From Hofstenia miamia (taxonomy: Eukaryota > Xenacoelomorpha > Acoela): a stretch of DNA of 64,000 nt. The position numbers and the translations under genes were made by a program. The stretch lies in NCBI GenBank assembly GCA_004352715.1, contig SCFE01000108.1, positions 498,292 through 562,291 of the forward strand. The letters are read 5' to 3'. Below, piece after piece: positions 48,809 through 59,974 of the stretch. How positions within the stretch are numbered: the first letter of the stretch is position 1; each line of letters starts with the position of its first letter. The notes under the pieces are model-generated. The model had not been told where the DNA came from and made no database searches. It saw only the letters and a list, made by a program, of their open reading frames with translations.

Positions 48809-51800
48809 NNNNNNNNNNNNNNNNNNNNNNNNNNNNNNNNNNNNNNNNNNNNNNNNNNNNNNNNNNNNNNNNNNNNNNNNNNNNNNNNNNNNNNNNNNNN
48901 NNNNNNNNNNNNNNNNNNNNNNNNNNNNNNNNNNNNNNNNNNNNNNNNNNNNNNNNNNNNNNNNNNNNNNNNNNNNNNNNNNNNNNNNNNNNNNNNNNNN
49001 NNNNNNNNNNNNNNNNNNNNNNNNNNNNNNNNNNNNNNNNNNNNNNNNNNNNNNNNNNNNNNNNNNNNNNNNNNNNNNNNNNNNNNNNNNNNNNNNNNNN
49101 NNNNNNNNNNNNNNNNNNNNNNNNNNNNNNNNNNNNNNNNNNNNNNNNNNNNNNNNNNNNNNNNNNNNNNNNNNNNNNNNNNNNNNNNNNNNNNNNNNNN
49201 NNNNNNNNNNNNNNNNNNNNNNNNNNNNNNNNNNNNNNNNNNNNNNNNNNNNNNNNNNNNNNNNNNNNNNNNNNNNNNNNNNNNNNNNNNNNNNNNNNNN
49301 NNNNNNNNNNNNNNNNNNNNNNNNNNNNNNNNNNNNNNNNNNNNNNNNNNNNNNNNNNNNNNNNNNNNNNNNNNNNNNNNNNNNNNNNNNNNNNNNNNNN
49401 NNNNNNNNNNNNNNNNNNNNNNNNNNNNNNNNNNNNNNNNNNNNNNNNNNNNNNNNNNNTATATATATATACAAATATATTGTTATTGTGGGTATTTTAT
49501 TGATAATTGACTATTGTAAATTTTAAATTGTAAATAGCGCGTTCTTACATGTGATTCGAGATTAATACAAAATTTGTTTTACGTGTTGTTAATTTCGCAA
49601 AAATATTCTCATGGTAGCTGAGAGCGGCTCATATACATATTAATTTTACTATTGTAATATGACAAAAAATGATACCAAAGCCCCTTCTTTTAATCCTCAT
49701 GAAGACGATTATCTACAGGGAAATCAAAGCAGGCAGGTACGTTACTTTTTCAACTGTCCGTTAATGCAAAAGATAGAGATTTGGAACTGGATGAATCCGT
49801 AGTAACTTCTGAAGAAGGTTTGAAAGAACTGCTCAAACATCTTGACTTATGTTTTCTGTCAGATGAAAAAGATACAGAAATTCAGCTTTTTTGCAGTTTA
49901 AATCTCTAGACCGAAGTAACAAGCAAACTATACGTGACTTTGTAATTCAATTTGAAAATATAATTTCACATTTAACGGCATACAAGATAGAATTCAGCGA
50001 AGCTATTTTGTCGGCTGAGCTACTACACAAAGCTAATGTTGCAAAGACAGAGATAAGGGTTATATTGGCTTCTTCTAAGCTTATACTATAAGACATAAAA
50101 TCTGTCTTCCAGTGAGTTTTGGCAATGCCTACATCGAATTCGTTATGTCTGGCTGAGTGCGGAAGTTTAAACCGAAGCTGCATATAGAACTACTAAAACA
50201 TTTCGTTTTAACGTTCGTGGAAGACGATACCAAGGCAGAAGCTGGAGCATGCTTGGACCAAGCACATAACGTCCATGCGCAACTCGACATTTCATTGGGC
50301 CCGAGATTGTCCAGATAAGCATCAATCAGTTAATTCAATGGAAGCAGTAGAGAAGAATAATGCACACTCAAACCNNNNNNNNNNNNNNNNNNNNNNNNNN
50401 NNNNNNNNNNNNNNNNNNNNNNNNNNNNNNNNNNNNNNNNNNNNNNNNNNNNNNNNNNNNNNNNNNNNNNNNNNNNNNNNNNNNNNNNNNNNNNNNNNNN
50501 NNNNNNNNNNNNNNNNNNNNNNNNNNNNNNNNNNNNNNNNNNNNNNNNNNNNNNNNNNNNNNNNNNNNNNNNNNNNNNNNNNNNNNNNNNNNNNNNNNNN
50601 NNNNNNNNNNNNNNNNNNNNNNNNNNNNNNNNNNNNNNNNNNNNNNNNNNNNNNNNNNNNNNNNNNNNNNNNNNNNNNNNNNNNNNNNNNNNNNNNNNNN
50701 NNNNNNNNNNNNNNNNNNNNNNNNNNNNNNNNNNNNNNNNNNNNNNNNNNNNNNNNNNNNNNNNNNNNNNNNNNNNNNNNNNNNNNNNNNNNNNNNNNNN
50801 NNNNNNNNNNNNNNNNNNNNNNNNNNNNNNNNNNNNNNNNNNNNNNNNNNNNNNNNNNNNNNNNNNNNNNNNNNNNNNNNNNNNNNNNNNNNNNNNNNNN
50901 NNNNNNNNNNNNNNNNNNNNNNNNNNNNNNNNNNNNNNNNNNNNNNNNNNNNNNNNNNNNNNNNNNNNNNNNNNNNNNNNNNNNNNNNNNNNNNNNNNNN
51001 NNNNNNNNNNNNNNNNNNNNNNNNNNNNNNNNNNNNNNNNNNNNNNNNNNNNNNNNNNNNNNNNNNNNNNNNNNNNNNNNNNNNNNNNNNNNNNNNNNNN
51101 NNNNNNNNNNNNNNNNNNNNNNNNNNNNNNNNNNNNNNNNNNNNNNNNNNNNNNNNNNNNNNNNNNNNNNNNNNNNNNNNNNNNNNNNNNNNNNNNNNNN
51201 NNNNNNNNNNNNNNNNNNNNNNNNNNNNNNNNNNNNNNNNNNNNNNNNNNNNNNNNNNNNNNNNNNNNNNNNNNNNNNNNNNNNNNNNNNNNTCAATATC
51301 TATAAGAGCAATTTCTCTAATACATTCGTTAGCAGCGATTAGCAAATCCTTCACAGCAGCATAATTATCAAGAAAAGATTTCAACATTCGCAAAATTGAG
51401 TGGCAGCGTGTCTTTAAATCTTGCTTCAAGGAGGTTTCAAGTTATATTGTTAAGTCCAGATTTCTTAAAATACACCACAATACGATTAACAGCCGATATT
51501 TGATCCTTTATGTGCTGGGGTGCTTTATCAATGTCGTACTGAACTGCCAAATTGAGATCATGACAGCTGCAAGAAATTCTGTCAAATAAATTGCTGAGAC
51601 CATTAACTAACTTTGAGTCGTTATCTGAGGTGATGATGTATTTTGGAGTCAGGCTTGTTAAGAGTCAAATAAAAGCTAGGCTTTTCCACAATATCCTTTT
51701 CAATAATTTAGGCATGATTACTTTCCATGCTATATTCAGCAACACATAACGTTCCTGTTACCATAACAAAATTAGCATCAATTATGGAAAAATTTTAAGC

Positions 51801-54308
51801 TGTGCAACGGCAGCATTGCTTGAATGAATCAGTCCAGTGGCCACATGCAAGAGTTATTGCTGATAATGACGGGTGGCATATCCTTTCCTGGCATTCAATC
51901 AGTCGTTAAACATATCAAGTAAAACTCGCTGGTTTAGATTTGAAGGATGAAGAAACAACTTCGTAACATCAACTTTTCCGGTTATCTGATGAACTTATAA
52001 TGCATCATTGTTTTATGTTGCTGGTTACATAACAAACAAAGAAGACTTGGAAGAAAATAGAGAAATTGTGAATCCTGGTTCAAATTTTCTAGAACTATTA
52101 AACAGAGGTGGGCTATCTTATCCTACCTCACAACTTTTTGTATTTGTAAAGATCAGTTACGTTATTTTTAAGAAGATGGACAAAATATCTTTCCTAAATC
52201 ACTTTTTGAAACTTCTTCTAAATGTATATCAAGTTGGCTTCTTTAGTTTTGCAATTAACAACAATCAAAATACTATTTGTCGCAGATTGTGCAATATTCT
52301 CTTTAAGGGTGAAATTTTGCGCTCATCACCAGTTGAAGTACATACTTCTCAGAGAAAGAAGAAAAAGCTCAATTTTTGATAAATTGTTTCAGTATTAATA
52401 CACGTTTTTTGTAATCAAATTTTACAATTTCTTTTATCAGTGTTTATTTATTTGAAATTCATTAAAAATATCATAAAATGTACAATTTTTCAATGGCCTA
52501 TCAGCTTTTTTACACTATTGTTCTCGTTTCACGTCCTGGTAATTAAGTTGTCCTTGCTCCAGCAGTAAGAAGTTGTACCAGTTTCTTTTGTCATTTAATA
52601 TTACGTTCTCTAGATTAGTTTTAGAGTCTATTGAAAAATCATTTGATATTTGTTGTCGACACAAACCTGTCTACACGATTTAACGAGGCAGTAAGATTTG
52701 ATCTCTTTGGCTTTCTGAGGTTAGTAATCCTTGCTGGATATTTCACATTATCGACCTTTTTAGTCGGTTTAGTACCTATGTGTATACCATTGACGTCGAA
52801 GAGTAGCAAAAATGTTATTGATGCGTACATCTCTGAGTGGTGCAGTATTTTTGGGTTTAGTAAGAGTATTCTTGCTGAAAATGGCTAGGAATTGGCTCAG
52901 AATTTATGTTAACTGCTTCTGATCACCTGGGTATTGAACTTTCTGTAACTGTTCCGCACTCTCCTATAAGTGCGGGTATTGTGGAGAGGCACAATGCTGT
53001 TATTAAAGATACTGTAAGACGTGTTGAAGCAGATGCACCTTCCTCTGATATTCGAACTGTTCTAAAGGTGTAAGTTTTTGCAAAAAATTCTTGCCCAAAT
53101 AGAAATGGGCACTCTCCATATCAAGTAATATTTGGCAAAAAGGGTGTTCTCACTGAGGAAGAAGTTCCTATTCTACATTTTCCTTTGAAGACATAGTCGC
53201 ACAGCCCCTTTGGGTTCTAGGTAAAGGTGCGTTCAGACGAGAACCTTTTGATGCGCATCTTTTGATGAAAGTGCGTTCAGACGAACATCTTTTTGATGTA
53301 TGCTTTTTTGATGCATCTATCAAAATTTGGGAGCGTTCAGACGAGCGTCTTTTTGATCTATGCTAATTTGAACGATGTGCGTGCAGACGAGCATTATTTT
53401 GATGCACGGCCACTTGTTTATTCAGCAATTAAGTTTAATAGTAATTGTGTTTTTCTATCACTGGGAAGATTATAATCAACACCTCAATTACTGATTCAAA
53501 ACATTNNNNNNNNNNNNNNNNNNNNNNNNNNNNNNNNNNNNNNNNNNNNNNNNNNNNNNNNNNNAATCAACACCTCAATTACTGATTCAAAACAGTATAA
53601 TCAAAAACAAATTTGATTGAATGTTTTATTCTATAGATATTGTTATACAATATTGCCTAGAATAAGTAGTTAATTACTGATTGTTCAAAAAAACGAAATT
53701 ACCAGTATAAAGTTCTAGAGTCCGGCGGTATACCAATACTGAAACTAATACCGCTATATTATGACAATACCGAAAAATACTGATAATGTGGTATCTTGCC
53801 TAAAATTTTTATCGGTACGTTATTTAAAAGTAGGCTGTGTATTGTGTGCAAGCCCGCGGGTCAATACTTGGTGTATGAAATTTCTGTTTGAGGCTTAAGA
53901 TATAGCAGTTTAGAAAATTACGAAATTTATTAAGAAAATTCTATTAATAATACAGCTACAATTATATGACTGATTAGCCCACAAAATGTTGTCGTAAATA
54001 CTCTCACAAAAACGAGCTACTTACAGATTTTTTTTTAAAAAGTCAGATTTACAAAATGTGCTCATTCGTATTAAGGTGTATTTATTTTCTTGCAATGCAA
54101 AAATTATAATTATGAAATTCAATTCTTTTAATTTGTGCTCGATGTCGAAAGGTCCGTTCCATTGCAAAAGCAATTTATACATTTATAAGCTAATATACTG
54201 GTGATATTAAACATTGTTCCATGGACTGAATTAAAATTCCATTTTTATCAGAAACGAATTTCACTAAAACGCATTCATATTTGTAATTAATATTCCATTT
54301 TACATATG

Positions 54309-54343
<35 letters not shown>

Positions 54344-57300
54344 CAGTATATGCATATTTATATGCACGCATATATATATATATGTACATATATATAAATA
54401 TATGTATATTATATGTATATGCAAAATATATAATTAATATCGCAGTATTTTATGCGAACCAAACCGAACCGACTCCCAAAATGTTGATTTCGCGAGGTCC
54501 TAAAAGTTTCGTTGTAATTACACAATTGAACAATATAATTAAATTTCAATAGATGCTTGAATTCTGTTTTATAAGTAATTTTAATTAGTTCTACACGCAT
54601 GTAAAATATATTGACAATTCAGTAGCAAAATTTGTGAAAAATCAATATTGCTTCATTGAAAGGAATAACTGCTTTTTTCAAAAAAATATTGGAACATTTA
54701 GAATTCAATATCGTCAAGGTTCATTTTGAAGTTAAAATTTTTGAGCTTCAAAATCCTCGTATTTTAAGACTCACGGCTACTTGAGACAATCTGTCCCCAA
54801 AACAAAATCGTTAATTACTGATCGTTCAAATGAATAATGTGCGTTCAGACGAGAATCTTTTGAACTACGTCAAAAAGATGCAAGCTGTTTGTGCGTCAAT
54901 TGAACGATGTGCGTTCAGACGAGCATCTTTTTGATGTATGCTAATTTGAATGATATACATCAAAAGGTTCTCGTCTGAACGCACCTTAAGGTATGAATCA
55001 CTTTTTCGCAGGCTGATTGTTCTGACCGTGTTAGATGTTCACTCTTAGCAAAGTCGAGGCCAGGCAAAGGGGAACGTTTCTCAGTTGGCGAGAAGGTCCT
55101 GTATCGATCCAGAGATATTAAGCATTGGCGTCGACAGGCAGTGGTTGTTTTATAAGAAAGCATTGAAGTTTTAATTAAGCAAGCTTGGAAATATGTGAGG
55201 TGTCATAGAAACACTCCCAGACAGCATACCCCTGTAAATGACGTTGTAAAGAAAATTCCCGAAAGTAAGAAAATTCCCGACTTATCTCTGGAGAGTGAAG
55301 TGTCCGTTGAAACACAAAACCTTTAGAAGGCAAAAGGGCATTGACAGCTACGAATGATGAAGCTAGTGAAGAATCATCAAGACCTGATAAAGAATATGCC
55401 AGTTTTGAAGAGAACGTCTAGTCGAGTGAAACACATTCCAGATCGATATGGAGAGTATGTTGTTCACTTGGTGCTAGATGATCCTTATTATGATGGAGGT
55501 GGATATCAAAAAAATGTGCTTGAGGTTGTGAAACGAACACGTTGAAAGGAAATAAAAATGTAATTTTGGCACAATGGGTGCTTTCGATGAAAACGTTAGA
55601 ATGCGGTGAAACGATTCCCCACGATCGATTGGTTATGTGAAGCTTTCAAGACCAGGATTATAATGAATCGTATTCCCCTACAGCCTCACTTATGTCACTA
55701 CCCGTGATAGTGTCTATTGCTAGTGCAATGAAATTGAGATGTAACCTCATTGATATAAAAGCTGCATTCCTCCAAGGAGACCCTCTTAATTGATTGTCCA
55801 AGATTGTATTTGGAAACTTAACGTTTGTATATATGGACTCAGAGAAGCTTCTCAATATTGGTATTGCATAATTCTCATTAAAAACGATTTTATTCAATGG
55901 TCTGCCCATCGCATTCGTCACGTTGCTCGTAGTTCATTAGCTGCGGAAAAAATTCAGCTTGAGCACACTATTGACATGGCCTTTTACTGTAGACAGCTAG
56001 TTAGCTCATTGACCAAGAAGCTAGGTATTCACATACGCCTTGTAACTGACAGCAAGTCACTGATATCTGCAATGGAAACGCCAGCTCAATCATCATTGAA
56101 GGAAAAGTGATTAACTAATGACAAAAATTATATTTGTGAGGCATTGCCAATTAACAACTGTTCACTTAGTCTGGTGATATCTGTGGCAATGCTAACTGAC
56201 CCACTAACCAAGATGAATAGTCCGAATTCTGAATTTTTGCTTCATACTCTGGAGAATTAGAAGGGAATGTGAACTTTTTGATAATTGACGATAGTAAATT
56301 TTAAATTGTAAATAGTGCGTTTTTGCGTGTAATTTGTTTTACGTGTTGTTAGTCGTGCAATAATATTCTCAGTTATATTTCGCTCTCACAAAGCTATTTT
56401 AATATTATGAAAAAATTATTACTCTATAAAAAATGGAAACATACAATGTTTTTTCACGATTATACAGCTAAGAGCATGCACCTCTGCAATTTTATGCTGA
56501 TCACGATGTTCAACAAAGTATTGCTCCAACATTTCTTATTGAATTTGATAAATAACGGACATTAGGAAGCGTAATTGAAATAAATTTCTATCTTTTTTGC
56601 GTGTATACAATTGCTACATTTTGAAAATACCAAATACATAAATTCGCCGATTTTTAAAACTAAGCTAATTGCATATTTTTTGCTACAATGAAATTCTTGT
56701 TATGCATTTTGACAATTTTATGGTTTGATAATAAAGCATGCCGCAACAGCACATCCATTTTCCAAAGTCTTAAGTGTGATAACTGGAAAGTTTTCCAAGA
56801 AAACAGCAAAGTATGTGCGGTTCTGCAAATTAGATATATTACGAGATTCCAAAATATATAATTATTAATTAATATTAACTATGGAAATTAAGGTTTGTAT
56901 GTAGGTCGGCTCCGTCCATGACTGACCCGAGTCCGCATTCTCATTGGATTAGTAAACTACCTCGGTCACTAGGCGTTCTTTGTTATGGCTTACATATATA
57001 TATTTCCTTAAGAAAATAGACCCCAGAAAATACATTTTCTAAAAGGAAGAATATATAATATGTAATTATTGTATATAGAAATAGATCATAATCACCTTAT
57101 TTCGAAAATGTGGATTTCTTTGAAGACATTTTCATTGCCATGGCAACAAAATTATAAAAAAATAAACGATATTTTATTTCAAGTTTTTCTGTTTGAACAA
57201 AAAAGATATGGGTAATACTTAATTGGGCAATGAAAGCTCTTAAAAGTGTCTATCTAGTTTCAGAAAGATTCATAAATCAGTTAGTCCTAATTGTCTATGC

Positions 57301-59974
57301 AGGTATTTCCATGCAAAAGCACTTCATTGCTAACTCAATATGCGTAATTACTAGAACTCATGATTTATATAAAAAACAATGAAAATTACTCTGAGTAGAG
57401 ATAGAGCAATTATTTCTCCACGCAGGCAAAATTTGAAGGCTATGGTATGCTCTTACTAAGAGAAATTTTTGATATCATATCAGAATCTGACGAAAATGAA
57501 AGCATTAAAAAATTGCAAAATAATGAAAAAGCTCTGCAAATGTCAGTGTTTTTGAGAATTAGTATGTCTTCTTTGTTTCTGTTCAAAAAAACACCAACTT
57601 CATAGTTGATAACATTACTTTGAATTACTTTCCTTTCCTCAGTTTGTCTTTTCGCTTTTAAGTACTCTTTTGTTCTCTAACATTGAGAAATACTATAAAA
57701 ATATTTTTTTCAGTAATTTTTCGGGAGTCTACCCCCTAAGCTCTCATAACTCCCTAAATATTAGAGATATCTCAAATCTGAAACTACCACTTGATAGGGA
57801 ATTGGCTCCTTTTCATCTTCATCCTTAAAAGGCTTGTGATAACTACTACTTTAGGCACAACTACAAAATGTGCTTAGCATGGATCCGAACCCAACCCGGT
57901 CACAGTATTAAATATATAAATGGTGATTAACATCAGAAAAAATTTTTTCAAAAAATCTAAGTTTTGATGACATTTCTCGCGCTCAGTAGTACTGAGCCAG
58001 TGTCCGAGCCCAATCAGACGCAAAATCTGGTCGGATTAATTCAGGTATGTCATGTCACTCTCCAATCATCATGCCAAGTAAAGTTGGTTGTTTGGTGACT
58101 AAGTTTTTGTTGTCTGGGTTATAGTTAGAGCAATGAGTTTTGTAAATTGAATAAGTACGGGAAGGGCAAAAACAGTTAAAGACAGTAGGGGTACACATGA
58201 ATCTCTTCGGATGGAATGCAGCTATGAGGGATACCTTACATCACAATCTTGTCATCATTTAATCTCAATTTCACAATCTTGTCATCATTTAATCTCAATT
58301 ATATAATAAACATTTAAAAAATTTTGTGAAAGTATGGAATTACTTCTGTAGATATATTTTATTCAGGCCCACTACCCCCAAAAGATAGCAAAGCACCTTT
58401 GCTTCTAAGTAAAACTGAAGGGAAAACACATTCCAACTCAAATATATTTTCAAAGAGTCACAGTAAGGATGTTATTGCCTTTGAAATTGACTTGAGGAAA
58501 CTATTGAAATTTTTTCCAAAATCTAAACCTTAAGTAAAAATTGGGATTTTCGAAAATTTTTCAAGGTCATAGAAAAAAATTGTTAACACTTATAGCTCAA
58601 AAAAGATTAACTCTATGCTCAATTCACAAGCATCCGCGATTTTGTCTCATTGACGTTATGAAACCTCTGACTTTGCACACGACACGTCTCAATAGTTTTG
58701 GAGATCTTTATCCATATCAAGAACCAATCAGACTTCTTTGTTTATTCCTTGGGCTCGAAACCGTAAAAGTTCATAAACGTTAGGCATGGAGAGACTTTGA
58801 ATCTTTTTCAAAAATTTCGACTAATTCTACCATAACAATACGCTTTAACAGCAATTTTCGACATTGCCTTAAAGCATGTTCCCCAATAAACCTGTCAATA
58901 CCTCACGATATTTAAATTGCTACATGGGTTTCTAAAACATTCTTTTTGCAAATGTGGAAAACCGTTTGTTCTCCCAAAAGGACGCCAGACTGTTTAAGAC
59001 TAAAATATCATTTGAAGCAATAGATTTCAATCACTTTAGTTAAAACACATAAACCTGCTTGAATACTAGGGCATTTGACTTAGGAAGCATATACTGTTGC
59101 AAATCTATATTTATCATAATAGCAAAATATTCCATCCATCAAATGTGGGTCTTTTCGCAATAATTGCAATTTTATAAATAAAATTGAAAATTTTGAAATT
59201 TCAAATGCAACATTTATAGAATAGCTTAGTAAGAACGTACCTGGAAGCATGCCCGTAGCAAATACATCTCCCATTGATATTTATGTCGCTAATACCATAA
59301 ATATATGGTAAGACTTTTCTCTCAGAATCAGAAAAAAACATTTCATTAAACACAATTTTTATATCAGTCGCTGATGTGTATTCGATGAGATCGGAACTGT
59401 TCTGAAGCTTAAAAGCACTGGGTCTGCCTTTCAGAGTGGGAAATATTGTCTTCCTCAGTGGTATAAATTGCGAATATTTGTCAGTGCATACAGGTAGATG
59501 CTCTTTTTGCTTTGTGTTTGTAGTCAAATTGTAAGCACCTTTGCAATCATTCGCGAAATATTGTAAGTTGTTCCAAGTCTTTCCATTATCCACAGATTTA
59601 AGAATTCTCATAGCCTTTGGTCGAGGTGTACAGAATTGAATTGTTATATTATGTATTTGAAGTGATTTGTTAAATCTGAATGAGATCTCAAGGTTTTTGA
59701 TAGGAATTTTGGATGATTTACCTAGCCAACATGCATCATTTTTTTTCAAGTCTTGATTACAATTTCTGCAGTTCTGTATTACACGATCTGCATCATGTAT
59801 GTATGCTTTTTCTGGACGATAATTTATCATTGGATCAACCAATTCAGCGATGTTAACAACTTCTGGTTCACAATATTGAGGCAAATTTTCGCTATCATAA
59901 AAAACTTGAGACGATGCAGGAAAAGCATGAACACATTCGATTAGTAAGCATAAAATGAAGAAAGAATCGCTCAT
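45893..59974 (-). CDS. Netrin, secreted guidance protein (one LE exon not found)
   Basis: Exons in transcript order are 59241-59974, [missing LE1], 47865-48053, 47652-47813, 46799-46834, 46342-46401 and 45893-46221 (TGA). All have gt-ag borders and matching phases except at the missing exon. Exon 1 has a signal peptide (about 1-17) and a laminin N-terminal domain with netrin motifs: QFCTPRPKAM, NGKTWNNLQYF, CTDKY, KGRPSA, TSATDIKI, GISDININGRC. The next two found exons are laminin-type EGF domains LE2 and LE3, each with eight cysteines. A linker and a C-terminal NTR (C345C) domain follow, ending just after the last Cys (KHCDFKNN). Netrins are extracellular cues that bind DCC/UNC5-type receptors. 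Exon 1 ends in phase 2 and LE2 starts after phase 1, so an LE1 exon of length 3n+2 must lie in the first intron, perhaps in a gap. Confidence 0.9.
46342..46401 (-). CDS. Netrin exon: start of NTR domain
   Basis: 60 bases, phase 1 on both sides, coding for TCPKMNLKQKSICNFESGS. It matches the C..LK....YC start of the netrin C345C domain. An almost identical copy lies at 33024-33083. Confidence 0.85.
46799..46834 (-). CDS. Netrin 36-bp linker exon
   Basis: A micro-exon coding for MPRVDKEPLPQ between LE3 and the NTR domain, phase 1 on both sides. The acceptor is TTTTTTAG and the donor GTAGGT. The variable linker of netrins sits at this place. Confidence 0.75.
46835..47651. other. Netrin intron
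   Basis: An AT-rich intron of 817 bases between LE3 and the linker exon. The open frames in it have no support. Confidence 0.7.
47652..47813 (-). CDS. Netrin exon: LE3 domain
   Basis: 162 bases, phase 1 at both ends. It has eight Cys, starting CNCHEYGAYKDKGC and ending SPCL, followed by the linker exon. Confidence 0.9.
47865..48053 (-). CDS. Netrin exon: LE2 domain
   Basis: 189 bases, phase 1 at both ends. Eight Cys are spaced as in netrin LE2: CECNMHSTKCRF, the GGVCIDCQHHTSGDNC core, and a GYYP segment before the last Cys. A 51-base intron separates it from LE3. Confidence 0.9.
48060..48780 (-). other. Netrin intron 1 start, with decayed coding-like sequence
   Basis: The minus strand at about 48160-48710 reads as broken coding pieces (TSDSSCESDGSDF, then LIAYCEENVPSDANEA and KYSKLGRSDVIYGERY). 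They look like a dead transposase or retroelement of a type I cannot name. No LE1 cysteine pattern is present. Confidence 0.35.
48778..49472. repeat. (TA)n with assembly gap
   Basis: TA repeats border an N run at 48809-49459. The missing netrin LE1 exon could in principle lie here. Confidence 0.9.
49481..49611 (+). repeat. Copia left LTR
   Basis: 131 bases. It matches the right LTR except for about 25 extra bases and scattered changes. Confidence 0.75.
49659..50374 (+). pseudogene. Copia gag
   Basis: An ATG at 49659 starts gag, which then changes frame. The best piece (49891-50085) has RDFVIQFENIISHLTAYKIE and LSAELLHKANVAKTEIR, the typical copia Gag core. STFHWARDCPDK at about 50280-50310 is the end of a CCHC zinc knuckle. 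Stops break it, and the gap removes the rest. Confidence 0.8.
51293..51960 (-). pseudogene. hAT transposase fragment inside copia
   Basis: The minus strand reads ITSDNDSKLVNGLSNLF and SCSCHDLNLAVQYDID, then VYFKKSGLNN and DLKTRCHSILRMLKSFLDN. These are the core of a hAT transposase, where a TDN..N...A pattern is followed by C..H.LNL and TRW/C.S. Frameshifts and stops are present. Its 3' part is lost in the gap. It replaces the copia protease region. Confidence 0.7.
52008..52379 (+). pseudogene. P-element-like transposase C-terminal fragment
   Basis: An open frame of 123 codons with FYVAGYITNK near the start, then LELLNRGGLSYPTSQLFVF and a C-terminal TICRRLCNILFKG. The AGY..K and NRGGL.YP pattern is known from P-element/THAP9-type transposases. 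The N-terminal and catalytic parts are absent. It could instead belong to another transposase class that shares this end. Confidence 0.4.
52620..53210 (+). pseudogene. Copia integrase
   Basis: FNEAVRFDLFGF starts the core and SKNVIDAYISEWCSIFG precedes the second catalytic Asp, altered here in LAENG. GIVERHNAVIKD carries the catalytic Glu, and PNRNGHSPYQVIFGKKGV follows. There are several stops and frame changes. Confidence 0.8.
53225..54986. mobile_element. PIF/Harbinger-like non-autonomous element
   Basis: Perfect 29-bp inverted repeats start AGGTGCGTTCAGACGAGAAC, flanked by TAA on both sides (53222-53224, 54987-54989). A 3-bp TWA target is the hallmark of PIF/Harbinger. Several internal copies of GTGCGTTCAGACGAGCATCT lie near both ends. 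No transposase is recognised. It splits the copia pol region. A gap at 53506-53564 is flanked by an exact 30-bp repeat. Confidence 0.8.
54990..56260 (+). pseudogene. Copia reverse transcriptase and RNase H remnant
   Basis: After the insertion, pol resumes with GERFSVGEKVLYRSRDIKHW, the end of integrase. It continues with RT pieces ESYSPTASLMSL, NLIDIKAAFLQGDP and CIYGLREASQYWY; the catalytic YxDD region is deleted. RNase H follows with AHRIRHVARSSLAAEKIQLE and LVTDSKSLISAME, and MLTDPLTKM before the stop. Frames differ between pieces. Confidence 0.8.
56268..56371 (+). repeat. Copia right LTR
   Basis: 104 bases, preceded by the polypurine tract. Divergence from the left LTR shows that the insertion is not recent. 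Confidence 0.75.
56688..58533 (+). CDS. Candidate small secreted helical protein, three exons
   Basis: Proposed exons are 56688-56810, 57426-57561 and 58367-58533 (TAA), with gt-ag borders, good acceptors (TTTCTCCACGCAG, TTTTATTCAG) and matching phases 0 and 1. The 141-residue product starts with a signal peptide (MKFLLCILTILWFDNKA). The mature part has two Cys, an N-glycosylation site (NST) and several likely amphipathic helices: SIFQSLKCDNWKVFQEN, MLLLREIFDIISES, IKKLQNNEKALQM and VIAFEIDLRKLLKFF. The layout recalls small helical cytokine-like or hormone-like secreted proteins, but no family match is claimed. It lies inside netrin intron 1 on the opposite strand. No clear poly(A) signal was seen. 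Each exon alone could be chance; the agreement of leader, phases and composition is the case for it. Confidence 0.4.
56880..58060. other. GC-rich hAT-like patches between candidate exons
   Basis: GGTCGGCTCCGTCC with TGACCCGAGTCC near 56907-56940, and ATCCGAACCCAACCCGGTC near 57883-57901, resemble hAT subterminal repeats. No paired ends or target duplication found. Confidence 0.3.
58232..58300. repeat. 30-bp tandem duplication
   Basis: TCACAATCTTGTCATCATTT followed by AATCTCAATT occurs twice in direct succession. Confidence 0.9.
59241..59974 (-). CDS. Netrin exon 1: signal peptide and LN domain
   Basis: 244 codons plus two bases. The ATG at 59974 is the first in frame and starts a hydrophobic leader (FFILCLLIECVHA) before FPASSQ. 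Cys at about 35, 69, 72, 82, 115, 144, 163, 237 and 239 fit an LN fold, and CWLGK and CICYGHAS lead into LE1. The donor is CCAG|GTACGT. N-glycosylation sites include NIT and NLT. Confidence 0.9.

Larger units (their letters stand above)
49481..56371 (+). mobile_element. Ty1/copia LTR retrotransposon, broken and invaded
   Basis: A short left LTR (49481-49611, TGTTATTGTGGG to ATTCTCA) and a right LTR (56268-56371, TGTGAAC to ATTCTCA) share their body sequence. TGGTAGCTGAGAGC right after the left LTR resembles the initiator-Met tRNA primer site of copia elements, and AGAAGGGAA just before the right LTR is the polypurine tract. Gag, integrase, RT and RNase H fragments lie in copia order (integrase before RT). 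A gap (50375-51292) and three foreign insertions interrupt it. It lies in netrin intron 1, opposite in orientation to netrin. Confidence 0.85.

Noticed and set aside
48770-51429. Long open frames across 48809-49459 and 50375-51292
   Set aside because: They are open only because they pass through N runs.
58541-58783. 80-codon open frame after the secreted-protein candidate
   Set aside because: It has no ATG at its start, no splice signals and no family resemblance.
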